From Prototheca cutis (taxonomy: Eukaryota; Chlorophyta; Trebouxiophyceae; Chlorellales; Chlorellaceae), in assembly GCA_002897115.2 (NCBI GenBank), contig BCIH01000008.1:56497-75729 (forward strand): DNA of 19,233 nucleotides, read 5' to 3'. This document shows positions 17,649-19,233 of this stretch, piece after piece. The position numbers and the translations under genes are program-made. The first letter of the stretch is position 1. Each line of letters begins with the position of its first letter. Under the pieces are notes generated by a model, which saw nothing but the letters and a program-made list of their open reading frames with translations, was not told the DNA's origin and did not search any database.

Positions 17649-18792
17649 ATGGAGACCAGGCTGCAGCTCGACAGCCAGGCCAAGCGCCTGAACCTTGCCT
17701 TTAAGAAGAAGCTCGTGCACAGCAGCGACACCGTGCTCAAAGTGGATGGCTGGATCGATACTGCGAGCGCCACTGCGACCCTGCAAACAAGTCTGAACAA
17801 GGTGCATGGGGAATCGGTCGTGACGGTGGTGGCGGACGTTGCAGGGCCAACAGCCGCCCGCCTCCCTTCCTGCCCTCGATCCACCCGGCGTCCTGCAGCC
17901 CTGTCCCGCTCAGCATGCACTCACAAGCATTATCAGACTGACATGCGATGAACTACGCCCTGTCAAACCCCGATCCACGTGCAGTACATCTACCTTGGAG
18001 CGGCACCCAGTGGCCAGCAGGCGGCCTACCAGCCAGACACGCGGCTGCGACTGGGCGTGGGGGCAGCCGCATCCACCACGTCGGATGACATCAAACTCAG
18101 GCAAGTGACTTTTTGTTGTTGGCGGCGCTGGTGTGCTAGCCCCGGAGGGTTGGTATCCGCGTTGCCTGCTCCCGCACTGGGCCACAAGTGAATTGACCAC
18201 CCTCCATATCCAAGCTCTGTCCCCAATTCACAGTCTGACAGCCAAGAAAAAGGTCGTGCTGCACCGATCAGAGGATGTCCTGCGAACAAAGGTTGTTGTC
18301 AACGGCTACACCCAGGCGGTGGCAAGGGCTCGGTACGATTACAGTACGCGTGCCGATGCGTGGGCAGGGGAGGCAAGCCTGGCAGTGAGTCATGCCATGC
18401 TGCGATTCACCGACGACCAGGACGTGCGCCTGACAGCCGGCATACGGGTGCCACTGTACCAGCAAAGCACGGGCAAGCCAGAGCCGTTCCTGCGCGTCCA
18501 GGTGGGCAGTGCTGTTGCTGGGTTTGACGGATGGGGCCAGGTGAAGGTTTTGGTAGCTGTTTTCCTACTCGTCTGGGTCATGGATTGGCAGTGGGTTGGG
18601 ACGACCACCCCAGCATCTACGCCTGTGGAATTGAGCACTGCGGGGCAGGGTTGGCCATCACGCTCCATGCCCTGTTGCTGGCTTGTGCCAACCCATCAGC
18701 GTCCCACAACCCTTCAACCCCCACCGCAGGAAAACTGCTGGACGCTGAATGTGGACCAGCACGGGCACTGGAGCGTGATGTACGACCTGTAG
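17649..18792 (+). CDS. OEP21: Chloroplast outer envelope pore protein OEP21
   Basis: Four exons (17649-17801, 17985-18100, 18234-18501, 18730-18792) join in phase to 199 aa; the pea protein is 177 aa. The start METRLQL...K-L parallels METSL of land-plant OEP21. The interior carries KVDGWIDT, TRLRLGVGAA, LTAKKKV and FTDDQDVRLTAGIRVP. The last exon reads ENCWTLNVDQHGHWSVMYDL, close to the plant C-terminus ENNWTFNADYKGRWNVRYDL. OEP21 is a beta-barrel, anion-selective rectifying channel in the outer chloroplast envelope. It passes phosphorylated carbohydrates and phosphate and is gated by ATP and triose phosphate. There is no transit peptide, as expected for the family. The second intron has a textbook GC donor (AG|GCAAGT). 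The first junction (AAG at 17801 to TAC at 17985) is the weakest aligned but keeps phase. Confidence 0.92.
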
Positions 18793-18931
18793 GAAAGAAC
18801 GGAAGAAACCTGACTGACTGGCCTCCGGGCCCACTGACCCTATGACATCAGACGCTCAGCTCCCGGGACTGGCTGCCCGCCAATCGGCTTTTGACCCTCC
18901 TGCTGCACGTTCCCCCCAAATTGCTCATGCG

Positions 18932-18956
18932 CCCCCCCCCCCCCCCCCCCCCCCCC
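18932..18956. repeat. Poly-C run of 25 nt
   Basis: An uninterrupted C homopolymer about 140 bp past the OEP21 stop codon. Confidence 0.9.
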
Positions 18957-19102
18957 ACCCCAACAAAAGAAAAAAAAGAAGGTATCGTTCACTCTCCTTT
19001 GCAATGATGATTTCGCAACTACAAAATTCTACGCCAGGCGCCGGGGCCAGCACATCGTGTGCGTGCCCTTGGGACTGCGCGCAAGGCCACGCACGCCCCT
19101 AG

Positions 19103-19103
<1 letters not shown>

Positions 19104-19197
<94 letters not shown>
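19104..19197. repeat. Poly-C tract of 94 nt with one T
   Basis: C34, one T at 19138, then C59. The length may be inexact because such runs are hard to sequence and assemble. The G-rich complement could form quadruplexes. Confidence 0.85.
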
Positions 19198-19199
<2 letters not shown>

Positions 19200-19233
19200 C
19201 CCGCCTTTGCAACCCACCCCGTCCCCACTACGA

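Larger units (their letters stand above)
18793..19233. other. OEP21 3' flank with poly-C tracts
   Basis: No gene is recognisable. The flank holds a C25 run at 18932-18956 and a much longer poly-C tract at 19104-19197. Glycine-rich or proline-rich frames here only read through the homopolymers. Confidence 0.5.

Noticed and set aside
19019..19228. Glycine-rich minus-strand frame
   Set aside because: It only translates the poly-C/poly-G homopolymer.
1..19233. CRISPR array or bacterial operon structure
   Set aside because: No regularly spaced direct repeats exist, and genes are intron-split with eukaryotic families; the TnpB-like fragment fits Fanzor better.

Overview
This looks like a nuclear segment from a green alga (Chlorophyta). 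Nearly every gene is split by short introns of about 90-240 nt with clean splice sites. Several products are plant-lineage types: a chloroplast outer-envelope OEP21 pore, a four-MA3-domain MRF-type translation regulator, an ABCB26/TAP1-like plastid half-transporter and a land-plant-type RNI/LRR protein. A TGTAA motif typical of green algal poly(A) signals follows the AP-1 sigma gene. Dinucleotide runs, long poly-C/poly-G runs and a GC-rich coding bias fit a chlorophyte, perhaps a trebouxiophyte. That narrower placement is inference.

Layout. 1-396 (+): 3' end of a Fanzor/TnpB-like RNA-guided nuclease gene, cut by the window edge, followed by two GC-rich stem-loops (441-559). 1124-4973 (-): a 12-exon MA3 gene of the PDCD4/MRF family, reconstructed in phase to 741 aa. 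5716-6646 (+): AP-1 clathrin adaptor sigma subunit, with its ATG alone on the first coding exon. 7191-10062 (-): four-exon ABCB26/TAP1-like transporter of 723 aa. 10063-12669: the least gene-dense stretch. It holds a palindromic G-box cluster at 10285-10361, one plausible small two-exon gene at 11643-11945 (+) and an uncertain ORF at 10376-10654 (+). 12670-15208 (-): plant-type LRR protein with a possible myristoylation site. 15874-17099 (+): methionine sulfoxide reductase A. 17649-18792 (+): OEP21. The right end carries poly-C tracts of 25 and about 94 nt.

The genes are housekeeping and organelle functions without operon logic. MRF/AP1S and LRR/MSRA are divergent pairs with 650-750 bp between start codons. 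AP1S and ABCB26 converge. Two plastid-envelope or plastid-targeted transport proteins (ABCB26-like, OEP21) occur in the same window, but nothing in the sequence links them.

The most notable items are the Fanzor fragment with its adjacent hairpins, three well-supported GC-AG introns among about 29 introns, the ATG-only exon, the G-box palindrome cluster, and a poly-C tract placed directly at a splice acceptor. Single N bases at 389, 424 and 8560 and the homopolymers mark possible assembly weak points.
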